DNA of 64,000 nucleotides from Cereibacter_A sp052244495. Lineage in GTDB: Bacteria; Pseudomonadota; Alphaproteobacteria; Rhodobacterales; Rhodobacteraceae. This document shows, in pieces, positions 53,037-62,411 of this stretch. The notes under the pieces are model-generated. The model was not told where the DNA came from. It did not search any database and was given only the letters and a program-made list of their open reading frames with translations. The stretch lies in NCBI GenBank assembly GCA_052244495.1, contig JBQPXH010000012.1. The stretch is one strand, 5' to 3'. How positions within the stretch are numbered: the stretch's first letter is position 1; each line of letters opens with the position of its first letter. The position numbers and the translations under genes are program-made.

Positions 53037-54902
53037 TTACTGGAACTGCGCCTGAACCGCAGAGATCGCGGCATCGTTGAGCGTGATGCCGGCCTCCTGC
53101 ATCAGGCTGTTGGAATAGAGGGCGAGCGCATCCTGCGACAGCGCCTGTTCGATCTGCGCCGAGAGAGAGGCCTTCAGCGCCTTCGCGGCGTCGTCGTCTG
53201 TCGCCGCCGGCTCGATGCTGTCGAGCCGCAGGACGCCCGCGAAGGCATCGCCCGCGACGGACCGCAAGGCATCGGGCTCCATCTCGAAGGCGGTCTGGAC
53301 GAGCGTGGGCGGCACGCCCTCGACGAAGCCATCGCGCGTCATCGGTCCAAGGTTCTCGACCGGGCCGAAGCTGCCGAGGTCGGTGCCCTCACCGGCGGCT
53401 TTCGCGATTTCCTCGGCTCGGGCGGTCAGCGCCTTGGCCATCGCATCGGCGCGGACAGCCTCGGCGACCTGCTCGCGCACCTCGTCGAAGGGCTTGAGCT
53501 GCGGCGGCACGACCTCGTCGAGACGCATGGCCAGAAGGCCGCCGTCGTTCAGCTGGATCGTCTCGGGGAAATCGTCCTTCTGCAGGCTGTCGGCGGCGGT
53601 CCGGAAGGCCTCGTAGCCTGCGATCTCGACGTCGAGCCCGGGGGCGTAGTCGACGGTCGCGATCTTCATGCCCGCCTCGGAAGCCAGATCCTCCAGCGTC
53701 GCACCGGCGGCGAGCAGGTCGTCGATCTGCTCGCGGCGGCTGGTGATGGCACGCCCCGCGGCGTCCTGCTGAAACTCGGTCAGGAGGTCGTCGCGCACGT
53801 CCTCGAAGGGCGTCTCCTGCGCCGCGATCACCCCGTTCACCCGGAAGAGGGCTGGGCCGAGATCGGTCTCGACCGGCCCGGTGATGCCGGGCTCGGTGAG
53901 GGCAAAGACCGCATCGGCCGCAGAGCCCAGCTGCTCGCGCGTGGCGTCGCCCAGGTCGATGTCGGCAAGTTCCAGCCCGCGTTCCGCGACGATCGACTCG
54001 AAGGACGCACCCTCGTCGATGCTCCTTTTCGCGTCGGCTGCGGCCTCGGCCGTCGGGAACACCAGCCGCTCGACCAGCCGCCGCTCGGGCTGGACGAACT
54101 CCGACCGGCGCTCGTCATAGAGCCGGCGCAGCGCATCCTCGTCGGCGGGAAGCGTCCCGGCGACATCCTGCGGCAGGAGCGCTGCATAGGTGATCCGCTT
54201 GGTCTCGGGCGCGGTGAAATCGGCCGGATGGGCGTCGTACCAGGCCTTCAGCTCTTCTTCGGTCGGCGCGGGCAGGGGCTGGGCAAGGTTCGCCTCGGTG
54301 ACCCGCAGGAGGCTGAAGCTCCTCCGCTCGGCGATGTAGGCGTGCAGCGCGTCCACCATGGCGGCGGGCGCGGTGAAGCCGCCGCCGACCGCTCCCTGCA
54401 GCAGCGACCGGGACATGTCCTCGCGCAGGCCGTTCTCGAACTCGCCCTCGCTGAGGTTGTTCTGGCGCAGCACGAGGCGATAGGTCTCGCGGTCGAACTG
54501 TCCGGAGGGGCCGTGGAAGGCGTCGGTGCCGGTGATCTCGCGCGCCACGCGTTCGTCGCCGACCGACAGGCCGATCCTGTCCCCTTCGTTGGCCAGCGCG
54601 GCCTCGGTCACCAGGCGGCGCCGGACCTGCTGGTCGAGCCCGAAGGCCCGCGCCATCTCCATCGTGACCTGCTGGTCGATCTGCGCCCCGAGCGCCCGCA
54701 TCTCCTGCTGGAGCGCGCGGGCATAGGCGCCGGTGGTGATGTCGCGGTCACCGACGCTGCCGATCGTGCTGAGGCCGCCGCCGAAGTTCGTCACACCGAA
54801 GCCGCCGAGGCCCACGGCCATCAGGCCGACGAGACCCCAGAACACGATCTGCGTGCCCTTCTTCTTCGGCTTGTGGTGCTCGATCGACGTCAGTCTCGAC
54901 AT
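53037..54902 (-). CDS. PpiD-type periplasmic peptidyl-prolyl isomerase
   Basis: 621 residues. A cytoplasmic head and one membrane span (IVFWGLVGLMAVGLGGFGVT, about 18-40) anchor a large periplasmic part: a SurA_N/PpiD-type chaperone region, then a parvulin-like domain about residues 245-370, and a second low-similarity half. Helps fold outer-membrane and exported proteins. It is the gene just upstream of trpE and probably shares its transcript. Confidence 0.88.
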   Translation of the reverse strand: MSRLTSIEHHKPKKKGTQIVFWGLVGLMAVGLGGFGVTNFGGGLSTIGSVGDRDITTGAYARALQQEMRALGAQIDQQVTMEMARAFGLDQQVRRRLVTEAALANEGDRIGLSVGDERVAREITGTDAFHGPSGQFDRETYRLVLRQNNLSEGEFENGLREDMSRSLLQGAVGGGFTAPAAMVDALHAYIAERRSFSLLRVTEANLAQPLPAPTEEELKAWYDAHPADFTAPETKRITYAALLPQDVAGTLPADEDALRRLYDERRSEFVQPERRLVERLVFPTAEAAADAKRSIDEGASFESIVAERGLELADIDLGDATREQLGSAADAVFALTEPGITGPVETDLGPALFRVNGVIAAQETPFEDVRDDLLTEFQQDAAGRAITSRREQIDDLLAAGATLEDLASEAGMKIATVDYAPGLDVEIAGYEAFRTAADSLQKDDFPETIQLNDGGLLAMRLDEVVPPQLKPFDEVREQVAEAVRADAMAKALTARAEEIAKAAGEGTDLGSFGPVENLGPMTRDGFVEGVPPTLVQTAFEMEPDALRSVAGDAFAGVLRLDSIEPAATDDDAAKALKASLSAQIEQALSQDALALYSNSLMQEAGITLNDAAISAVQAQFQ

Positions 54903-55111
54903 GGCAGGTCATCCGGTTTGGGCGGTTGCGACTGTCTAGGGCCTCGTCGCCGCCGGGGCAAGGTGCAGAGGGCCGCAAGGCGCGGGGGCGCAGGCGGCGC
55001 CTCACGCGATCCTGACCGCGCGTGCGCCGGGCGGCGCCGAGGGGTCGGGCGCGATGCTTGCTGCGGCCGGGGGCGACGGCTAGGCTCGCCTGCAAAAGAT
55101 CGGAGGTGTCG

Positions 55112-57118
55112 ATGCGCTGGCTGATCCGACTGGCGGCAGTGTTCCTAGGGCTCGTGGCCCTGTTCCTTGTGGCGCTCGTCATGGTCCCGCGCGAGCGGCT
55201 GGCCGAGCTGGCCGCGCGGCAGTTCGAGGCCTCGACCGGCCGGGCGATGACGATCTCGGGCGATGTCCGGCCCTCCGTCTGGCCCCGGCTCGGCGTGCGC
55301 ACGGGTCCGGTCACGGTCGCGAATGCGGACTGGTCCGATGAGGGGCCGCTGCTCGAAGCGCGGTCGCTCGAGATCGGTCTCGACACGCTCGCCCTGATGC
55401 AGGGCACTTGGCGGATCAGCCGCATCGCTCTCGAACAGCCGGTGATCCGGCTCGAACGCGATGGCGAGGGCCGGTCGAACTGGGATCTCTCGACAGGGGC
55501 CGCGTCGGGGTCACCCGGCGCGGAGGCGACTCCGGGAGCCGAGGCGGGGCCGGAGGCCGAGGGGACATCGGGGGCCGCGGCAGAGGCCGGCTTCCCGCGC
55601 TTTTCGCTCGACGAGGGGATCGTGAAGGACGGTCGCGTCCTCTGGATCGATCGTGTCGCGGGGACGCGGGCGGAAATCGTGGCACTCGAGGCGCAAGTCG
55701 GCCTGCCGGAGGCGGGCGGTCCGGCCGATCTGACCCTTTCGGGGCGCGCCAACGACCGGAGCTTCGCCGTCACGGGACGGCTTCAGGAGGCGGGAAGGGC
55801 CTTTGCGGGCCGCGTCGCGCCGCTCCGCCTCTCGCTCGAGACGGGTGCCGCGCTGATCACCTTCGACGGACAGGCCGGCAGCGCCCCTCTCATGGCCGAG
55901 GGGCGGATCGCCGCCAGGCTCGGGGATCTCGGCGATCTGGCGGCGCTCTTCGGCCAGCCCCGCCCCGAACCGCCGGAGGGTCTCGGGCGCCGGCAACTCG
56001 ACGTGTCGGGGCTGCTGACGCTGGCCGAGGCCGGCACGCTGCACCTGCGCGAGGGACAGGTGACGGCGGATGGCAATCGTATGGCGGTCGATGCGGACCT
56101 TCAGCTGGACGGCGAACGCCCGAGCCTCGAGGCGAATGTCCGGGCCGAGGAGCTGGATCTCGGGGGCCTTGCGCAGACGGGTTCGGGCGACGGCGGCGGA
56201 GGCACCGGCACCGAGGGCTGGTCGCGAGAGCCCATCGACACGACGGCGCTTTCCGCGCTCGACCTGCGCCTCGGCCTGTCAGCGGCCAGCATCGATCTCG
56301 GAAAGCTGAAGCTCGGCGCGACGAAGGCGATCGTGACGATCGACCGGTCCCGGTTGGTGGCCGACCTGCGCGAGGCGGCAGCCTATGGCGGCAGCCTCGT
56401 AGGCGAGGTGGTAGTCAATGGCCGGCAGGGACTGTCCGTCGGGGCCGACCTCACGATCTCGGGGCTCGAAACCGGGCCGCTGTTCGCGGATCTTGCCGGG
56501 TTCGACCGGCTGGTAACCCGCGGCGACCTCGGGCTGAAGCTGCTGGCCTCGGGGCCGCACCAGGAGGCGCTGATGCGGAGCCTCTCGGGCACGGGGTCGG
56601 TCAGCTTCGGCAAGGGAGAGCTTCGGGGACTGGATCTGGCGCGGATGGTGCGGACGCTCGACGCGGGCTCGGTCGGAGAGGGCACGAAGACGATCTTCGA
56701 CCGGATCGAGGCAGGCTTCTCGATCGAGAAAGGGGTGCTGCGCAACGAGGACCTGACGCTCGAGGCGCCGCTGATGCGGGCGACGGGGGCGGGCCGGGTA
56801 GGGGTGGGCGAGCGGACCCTCGATTACCGACTGGTGCCGACCCTCCTGCCGCGCGAGGACGGCACGGGGGGCGTCAGCGTGCCGGTCCTCGTCACCGGCC
56901 CTTGGGCAAAGCCGCGCTACCGGCTCGACCTTGAGGCGCTGGTGCGCCAGCCGGTCGAGCGGCAGGTGAAGGAACGGCTGCAGGAAGAAGCGGCCGAGCG
57001 GCTCGGGGTCGTGCCTGAAGAGGGCGAGAGCCTCGAGGATGCCGCCAAGCGCCGCGCCCGCGACGCGCTCAGGAACGAGGCGGGGCGGGCCTTGAACCGG
57101 TTTCTCGGCGGTAACTGA
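55112..57118 (+). CDS. AsmA-family protein, 668 aa
   Basis: An N-terminal span (LIRLAAVFLGLVALFLVALV) followed by the AsmA signature ARQFEASTGRAMTISGDVRP and a C-terminal AsmA_2-like half (FGKGELRGLDLARMVRTLDA). A Gly/Ala/Glu-rich insert sits at about residues 130-160. AsmA-like proteins are linked to outer-membrane lipid transport and assembly. ATG at 55112 with GGAGG five bases upstream; a GTG two codons earlier overlaps the ribosome site. Confidence 0.88.
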   Translation: MRWLIRLAAVFLGLVALFLVALVMVPRERLAELAARQFEASTGRAMTISGDVRPSVWPRLGVRTGPVTVANADWSDEGPLLEARSLEIGLDTLALMQGTWRISRIALEQPVIRLERDGEGRSNWDLSTGAASGSPGAEATPGAEAGPEAEGTSGAAAEAGFPRFSLDEGIVKDGRVLWIDRVAGTRAEIVALEAQVGLPEAGGPADLTLSGRANDRSFAVTGRLQEAGRAFAGRVAPLRLSLETGAALITFDGQAGSAPLMAEGRIAARLGDLGDLAALFGQPRPEPPEGLGRRQLDVSGLLTLAEAGTLHLREGQVTADGNRMAVDADLQLDGERPSLEANVRAEELDLGGLAQTGSGDGGGGTGTEGWSREPIDTTALSALDLRLGLSAASIDLGKLKLGATKAIVTIDRSRLVADLREAAAYGGSLVGEVVVNGRQGLSVGADLTISGLETGPLFADLAGFDRLVTRGDLGLKLLASGPHQEALMRSLSGTGSVSFGKGELRGLDLARMVRTLDAGSVGEGTKTIFDRIEAGFSIEKGVLRNEDLTLEAPLMRATGAGRVGVGERTLDYRLVPTLLPREDGTGGVSVPVLVTGPWAKPRYRLDLEALVRQPVERQVKERLQEEAAERLGVVPEEGESLEDAAKRRARDALRNEAGRALNRFLGGN

Positions 57119-57268
57119 CACGCTGCCGAAGCCGGTGCCCCGCGGTCCGGCGTCCCGCCGAGGGCGGGGACGTTCCCGAACGCCGTCAGGCGCACCGGCC
57201 GCAGGCTGAAGCTTGGCCCGCGTCGCGGCACAAGAGCCAGCCCGCATCGCGGCCAGAAGGGCGCGCCG

Positions 57269-57892
57269 TCAGCGGCGACGGTCGCGGCGGGCGCTCATCG
57301 GCTGGAACGCGACGCCGACATGGGCCTCGCAATAGGGCTTGCCGGGCGAGGAGGGCAGGCCGCAGAACCAGAAGTCCTCGGTCGCCGGATCGCCGATCGG
57401 CCATTTGCAGGTCCGCTCGGTCAGTTCCATCAGCGTGAGGCGGCGCGCCCGCTTCTCGACCTCGCGCACCGAAGCCAGCGCCTCGGGGCTGATCTCGTTC
57501 GCCGACGGCTGCGGCGGAAGCGGCTGGCCCGCCGCCACCACGGGCTTCCTGAGCGGCACCGGCGCCGGCGGCGCGGAAGGCGCCGGGGCGGGGCGCTCGG
57601 GTGCGGGACGCGGATCGGCGGCGCGGGGCTGCTCGGCCGTGCGCGCGGGCTCGGCGCGGGGGGCCGTCGGTGCCGGTCCGGCTGCGGGCGTGGGCGCCGC
57701 CGGCGACACCTCCTCCTCGGCCTCGTCGCGACCACCATTGCCGCCCACCCGGTTCGACAGGCCCAGACGGTGCACCTTGCCGATCACCGCATTGCGCGTC
57801 ACGCCTCCGAGTTCCTTCGCGATCTGGCTGGCACTCTGGCCCTCGGTCCACATTCGCTTGAGGGTCTCGACGCGCTCGTCGGTCCAGGACAT
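57269..57892 (-). CDS. gcrA: GcrA cell-cycle regulator
   Basis: GcrA works with sigma-70 at promoters marked by CcrM adenine methylation in alphaproteobacteria. 207 residues: N-terminal DNA-binding domain (SWTDERVETLKRMWTEGQSA, SQIAKELGGVTRNAVIGKVH), a long Pro/Ala linker about residues 55-130, and the C-terminal sigma-binding part with Cys residues (ERTCKWPIGDP, FWFCGLPSSPGKPYCEAHV). Start at 57892. Confidence 0.95.
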   Translation of the reverse strand: MSWTDERVETLKRMWTEGQSASQIAKELGGVTRNAVIGKVHRLGLSNRVGGNGGRDEAEEEVSPAAPTPAAGPAPTAPRAEPARTAEQPRAADPRPAPERPAPAPSAPPAPVPLRKPVVAAGQPLPPQPSANEISPEALASVREVEKRARRLTLMELTERTCKWPIGDPATEDFWFCGLPSSPGKPYCEAHVGVAFQPMSARRDRRR

Positions 57893-58461
57893 GCCGCAAC
57901 TCCGCTTGAGGGTGGACCCGGCGCCGGGCGCCGGGCTTCCGCCGTCCCCGCTTCCGGGGGAGGAGGGGCGAGATTTACACCCGCCCCGGCCGTGTTTCAA
58001 GCCGCTCCCGTGCCGCGTCCCCGAGCGCCGGGGCGGCGACTCTTCACTCCGCCGAGGGTCAGACGCCCGAGCGGCGACAGGGAGGGCACGATATCTCGCC
58101 ACATGCCGCGAGGAGGGAGAAGCGTGCGGATCGGACTCTTGGCGCCATGGCCGGCCCTGCAGCAGGCGTCATCGTTGAGGATCGCGTCGGCAGACCGACT
58201 GCGCGCCAAGGGCGCCCGGATTTCCGCGCGCGGCCGCCCCGTCGTGCCGGAAATATCTGTGGACAGCCGTCCTCTGCGGCGATATGGGCACAGGCATGAC
58301 CAGCCGGATCCGCATCCTTTCCGTCCGACGCCGACGCTTCTGAGCGTCCGTCCGTGCCTGCGCGCGCGCAGGCCCCTTCCGCCTGTCATTCCTGCCTGAC
58401 ACATCACGTTGACTTGGGGCGCCGCCTCTGGCACCCCTTTGGCTTTCCGAGGACCCTGCCG
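57893..58461. other. Divergent gcrA-argD intergenic region, 569 bases
   Basis: No gene is supported; open frames are GC-driven. TTGACT at 58409-58414, 48 bases before the argD start, is a good -35 hexamer, without a clear -10. A GGGGCGCC...GGCACCCC imperfect dyad follows it. Confidence 0.4.
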
Positions 58462-59643
58462 ATGATCCCCGCTGTCCTTCCGACCTACAACCGTGCGCCG
58501 CTCGCCTTCGTGTCGGGCCAGGGTTGCTGGCTTACCGCCGAAGATGGAAGCCGATATCTCGACCTCGGCGCGGGCATCGCGGTCAACGCTCTGGGCCATG
58601 CCCATCCGGCGCTTGTCGAGGTGATCTCGGCGCAGGCTGCGAAGCTCTGGCACGTCTCGAACCTCTACCGCATCCCCGAACAGGAGCGGCTGGCCGCGAA
58701 GCTGGTCGAGGCGACCTTCGCCGATACGGTCTTCTTCACCAATTCGGGGACCGAGGCCGCGGAACTCGCGATCAAGATGGTGCGCAAGTACTGGTCCGAG
58801 AGGGGGCAGCCCGACCGGATCGAGATCCTCTGCTTCGAGGGCGCCTTCCACGGCCGTTCGACCGGCGCCATCGCGGCGGCGGGCTCGGAGAAGATGACGA
58901 AGGGCTACGGTGCGCTGATGCCGGGCTTCCGGCAGTTGCCCTTCGGCGATCACGACGCGCTGCGCGCCGCCATCTCGGAGAAGACGGCGGCCGTGATGAT
59001 CGAACCTGTGCAGGGCGAGGGCGGCATCCGCGTCCTGCCCGACGTCTGCCTGAAGGGCCTGCGCGACGCCTGCGACTCCGTCGGCGCGCTGCTGGTCTTC
59101 GACGAGGTGCAATGCGGCATGGGCCGGACGGGCAGGCTCTTCGCCCATGAATGGGCCGGGATCGAGCCCGACATCATGATGGTGGCCAAGGGCATCGGCG
59201 GCGGCTTTCCGCTGGGCGCGGTGCTGGCGAAGGAAGCCGCCGCCGCGGCCATGACCGCAGGCACCCACGGCTCGACCTACGGCGGCAATCCCCTGGGCTG
59301 CGCAGTGGGGGCCAAGGTGATGGAGATCGTGGCAGACGCGGCCTTCCTCGCCGAGGTGAACCGCAAGGCCGCGCTCTTCCGCCAGAAGCTCGAGGGGCTG
59401 GTCGCAGCGCATCCGGAGGTGTTCGAGGAGGTCCGCGGAGCGGGCCTGATGCTCGGCCTCAAGTGCCGGGCCCTGAACGCGGACCTCGTGAAGTCGGCCT
59501 ATGCCCAGCATCTGCTGACCGTGCCCGCGGCGGACAACGTCGTGCGGCTGCTGCCGGCGCTCAACATCCCCGACGAGGACATAGCCGAGGCCGTGGCACG
59601 GCTCGACCGTGCGGCAGGCGCGCTGGAAGCCGATGCGGCCTGA
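58462..59643 (+). CDS. argD: Acetylornithine aminotransferase
   Basis: Class III PLP aminotransferase of 393 residues: LPTYNRAPLAFVSGQGCWLT start, FFTNSGTEAAELAIKMVRKY, CFEGAFHGRSTGAI, LLVFDEVQCGMGRTG and the PLP Lys in MVAKGIGGGFPLGAV. Works in arginine synthesis before ArgF, which follows 112 bases later on the same strand. GAGGA precedes the ATG. Confidence 0.95.
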   Translation: MIPAVLPTYNRAPLAFVSGQGCWLTAEDGSRYLDLGAGIAVNALGHAHPALVEVISAQAAKLWHVSNLYRIPEQERLAAKLVEATFADTVFFTNSGTEAAELAIKMVRKYWSERGQPDRIEILCFEGAFHGRSTGAIAAAGSEKMTKGYGALMPGFRQLPFGDHDALRAAISEKTAAVMIEPVQGEGGIRVLPDVCLKGLRDACDSVGALLVFDEVQCGMGRTGRLFAHEWAGIEPDIMMVAKGIGGGFPLGAVLAKEAAAAAMTAGTHGSTYGGNPLGCAVGAKVMEIVADAAFLAEVNRKAALFRQKLEGLVAAHPEVFEEVRGAGLMLGLKCRALNADLVKSAYAQHLLTVPAADNVVRLLPALNIPDEDIAEAVARLDRAAGALEADAA

Positions 59644-59755
59644 GGCCTGCCGCCACGGCCGCCCCCGCCGACGAGGGCGTCTTCGCACCGATCACGCATG
59701 ACCATCCGCGGGCGGCGCTGCCACGAGCACGCTCCCGATACAGAAAGCCTTTTCC

Positions 59756-60682
59756 GTGAACCACTTCCTCGACATTCACAAGACCGACACCGCCGAGCTT
59801 CGGCAGATGATGGATAACGCGCATGCCATGAAGGCGGCGCGCAACGGCCGCCCGAAGGGCCAGCTCGACGACGATCAGCCTCTCGCGGGCCGCATGGTGG
59901 CGCTGATCTTCGAGAAGCCTTCGACCCGCACGCGCGTCTCCTTCGACGTGGGCGTGCGCCAGATGGGCGGGCAGACGATGGTGCTCTCGGGGAAGGAGAT
60001 GCAGCTCGGCCATGGAGAGACAATCGCCGACACGGCCCGCGTCCTCTCGCGCTATGTCGATCTCATCATGATCCGGACCTTCGAGGAGGCGACGCTGCTC
60101 GAGATGGCCGAGCATGCGACCGTGCCGGTCATCAACGGGCTGACGAACCGCACCCATCCCTGCCAGATCATGGCCGACGTGATGACCTACGAGGAGCATC
60201 GCGGCCCGATCGCGGGGCGCAAGGTGGTCTGGGCAGGAGACGGCAACAACGTCTGCGCGTCGTTCCTGCATGCGGCGGGCCAGTTCGGCTTCGACTTCAC
60301 CTTCACCGGCCCGCCCACGCTCGACCCCGAGCCCGAGTTCGTGGGCTTTGCGCGCGAGCGGGGCCGGCGCATCTCGATCGAGCGCGATCCGATGCGGGCG
60401 GTGGAGGGGGCCGATCTCATCGTGACCGACACCTGGGTCTCGATGCACGATCCGCAATCCGCCCGCGAGCGGCGGCACAACCAGTTGCGCCCGTATCAGG
60501 TGAACGAGGCGCTGATGGCGCAGGCGCGGCCGGATGCCCTCTTCATGCACTGCCTGCCGGCCCATCGCGACGACGAGGCGACGAGCGCGGTCATGGACGG
60601 ACCTCACTCGGTGATCTTCGACGAGGCCGAGAACCGGCTGCACGCGCAGAAGGCCATCATGCGCTGGTGCCTCGGAGTCTGA
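59756..60682 (+). CDS. argF: Ornithine carbamoyltransferase
   Basis: Forms citrulline from ornithine and carbamoyl phosphate. GTG start at 59756; 308 residues. FEKPSTRTRVSFD binds carbamoyl phosphate, NRTHPCQIMADVMT follows, and MHCLPAHRDDEAT carries the ornithine-site Cys. Likely in one operon with argD. Confidence 0.96.
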   Translation: MNHFLDIHKTDTAELRQMMDNAHAMKAARNGRPKGQLDDDQPLAGRMVALIFEKPSTRTRVSFDVGVRQMGGQTMVLSGKEMQLGHGETIADTARVLSRYVDLIMIRTFEEATLLEMAEHATVPVINGLTNRTHPCQIMADVMTYEEHRGPIAGRKVVWAGDGNNVCASFLHAAGQFGFDFTFTGPPTLDPEPEFVGFARERGRRISIERDPMRAVEGADLIVTDTWVSMHDPQSARERRHNQLRPYQVNEALMAQARPDALFMHCLPAHRDDEATSAVMDGPHSVIFDEAENRLHAQKAIMRWCLGV

Positions 60683-60928
60683 CGACCGGCGTGGATCGAC
60701 CGGCCCGCAGCCTGCGGGGCAGGCCGATGCGGTCCGAGACATGCGCGGCGCCCGAAATCGGCTTCAGGGTGAGCCACCGGAGTCGGCCCGCGTCGTGACA
60801 GATGCGCAGGACGTTCGCAGGAAGACGGCACCGGGGCCGTTTTCGCGCCGTGACACTCTGCTGTGTCCGTCGGCTCCCAACGGGCCGGCCGTGCGACGTT
60901 GCCGTCCGGCTACATCCTGCGGCGCGCG

Positions 60929-61135
60929 TCAGGCATCCTGCTCGCTCGCCGGCCGGAACCGGCAGCTCCAGCTTGCCACCTGGTATTTCGGATGGTCGAA
61001 AACCCATTTCGCCAGCTCGGGCTGGGCGCGCATGACGCAGGCCACGGGGCTCAGGCCATCGGCGTAGTAGAGGCTGCGCTTTTCGCAGGCAGAGGGAGCG
61101 TCACTGAGGCACGCTACAAAGGCAAGTTCGATCAT
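60929..61135 (-). CDS. Small conserved-looking protein, 68 aa
   Basis: Starts at 61135 (an upstream in-frame start at 61207 is possible). The pattern ACLSDAPSACEKRSLYYA, VACVMRAQPELAKWV and YQVASWSCRF, with spaced cysteines, resembles a family of short alphaproteobacterial proteins of unknown function that I recall with a C-x7-C and an AKW core. No signal peptide. Confidence rests on that resemblance and on isolation in the gap. Confidence 0.65.
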   Translation of the reverse strand: MIELAFVACLSDAPSACEKRSLYYADGLSPVACVMRAQPELAKWVFDHPKYQVASWSCRFRPASEQDA

Positions 61136-61309
61136 GTCGACCTCTTCACTGGGTTGGCGAGGTCCTCCCTGAACACCGCTGATACAGCGAAAACCTTGCC
61201 TGACCATTCACGCGCAGTGCCGTGCGAGGGGCTGAAACCATATTCCGGCGGATGATGTGCAGAAACGGCGGCAATCGCCAAAAAGTTTCGCAGAGAGAAA
61301 AATCGAGCA

Positions 61310-61804
61310 TCACAGAGGCCGCGCGATTCCGATCACCGCCAGCGTGACTTCGCCAGCCGGCCGGGTCCAGATCACCTTTTCGCCGATCCGCGCGCCCAGG
61401 AGCGCCACGGCGAGCGGAGAGTGCGGCGCGATGCGATGGCGGGCTGCCGAAGCCTCGTCCTCGCCGGTGATCTCCCAGACCGTCTCGCGGCCGTCCTCGT
61501 CCTGGACGGTCACGCAGAGGCCGAAGGCAACCTCGTCGAGCGGCTGGTCCGCGGGATCGACCGGGATGGCCGAAGCGATCCGTGCCTCCAGATAGCGGAT
61601 GTCGCGTTCGGCCGCGGCCTCGGGCAGCCGGTCCAGCCGGTCGGGCCGCGCCCGGAGATCCTGAAGGCGGGCCTGGGTTGCGCGCAGCCGCTCCTTGAGA
61701 TCGGCAAGGCCGCGCGGCGTGACCAGATTGGGATGCCGGCTGATCGGCAGGTCGGGGAGCGGGGCATTGTCGGGACCGTCCTCCTTCACGAAGGCGCGGC
61801 TCAT
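61310..61804 (-). CDS. GreA/GreB-family transcription elongation factor-like protein
   Basis: 164 residues. A short coiled-coil-forming N-terminal part (GLADLKERLRATQARLQDLR) is followed by the FKBP-like C-terminal domain of Gre factors (VAFGLCVTVQDEDGRETVWE, ISPHSPLAVAL-type loop as RIAPHSPLAVALLGARIGEK). It should bind RNA polymerase near the secondary channel. The acidic tip residues of true GreA/GreB are not clear, so anti-pausing activity is uncertain. ATG overlaps the NUDIX stop (ATGA). Confidence 0.85.
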   Translation of the reverse strand: MSRAFVKEDGPDNAPLPDLPISRHPNLVTPRGLADLKERLRATQARLQDLRARPDRLDRLPEAAAERDIRYLEARIASAIPVDPADQPLDEVAFGLCVTVQDEDGRETVWEITGEDEASAARHRIAPHSPLAVALLGARIGEKVIWTRPAGEVTLAVIGIARPL

Positions 61805-62277
61805 CGGACGATCACCTCCAGCGGATCGTAGAGGATGCCCGCGCCCCAGGCGGTTGCGGCGAGGCTGTCGGGCTTGTGGCGGATGCGCGCGATTTCCGCG
61901 CGGGTGAAGAAGCGCCGCTCGGTCACGACGCCGGCCGGGTCGAGCCACTCGGTCGAGAGGAGGCCCGCGGTGATCCGGCAGCGGAAATAGACGTCGACCT
62001 GATGGAAGCCGGTGTCCGGGTCGTGGAACTCGTTGACGAGGCAGGGATCGCCCACCGCTACGGCAAGCCCCGTCTCCTCTGCGACCTCGCGGACGAGGTT
62101 GTCGGGCAACGAGGCGCCGGCTTCGACGCCCCCGCCGGGCGCGCACCAGAGATCCGATATCCCGCCGGGCCATGCGTTGACGAGGAGGAGCCGGTCCTCG
62201 TGCAGGATCAGGGCGCGGACGGCGAGGCGAGGGACCTTCATGAGGCGAGCCTCGCAGGCCGCGGGCGCTTTGTCCAT
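61801..62277 (-). CDS. NUDIX hydrolase
   Basis: 158 residues with the NUDIX box in GGGVEAGASLPDNL followed by VREVAEETGLAV (Gly-x5-Glu-x7-REVxEExG pattern intact). Hydrolyses a nucleoside-diphosphate-linked compound of unknown identity. ATG at 62277 with GAAGG upstream; an alternative ATG at 62241. Coupled to the Gre-like gene. Confidence 0.9.
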   Translation of the reverse strand: MDKAPAACEARLMKVPRLAVRALILHEDRLLLVNAWPGGISDLWCAPGGGVEAGASLPDNLVREVAEETGLAVAVGDPCLVNEFHDPDTGFHQVDVYFRCRITAGLLSTEWLDPAGVVTERRFFTRAEIARIRHKPDSLAATAWGAGILYDPLEVIVR

Positions 62278-62411
62278 GGCGGCGCCTTCGCCCGTCCGGC
62301 GGGAGCGACGGGGGGTGCCGGCTGCGGGGGCATCGAGCCCCCGCAGCCGGCGCTGCCGCGGACGGAGTGCCGCCGCCCGCCAAGGCTGTCCCCCGGCGTG
62401 GCGCTGGTGCC

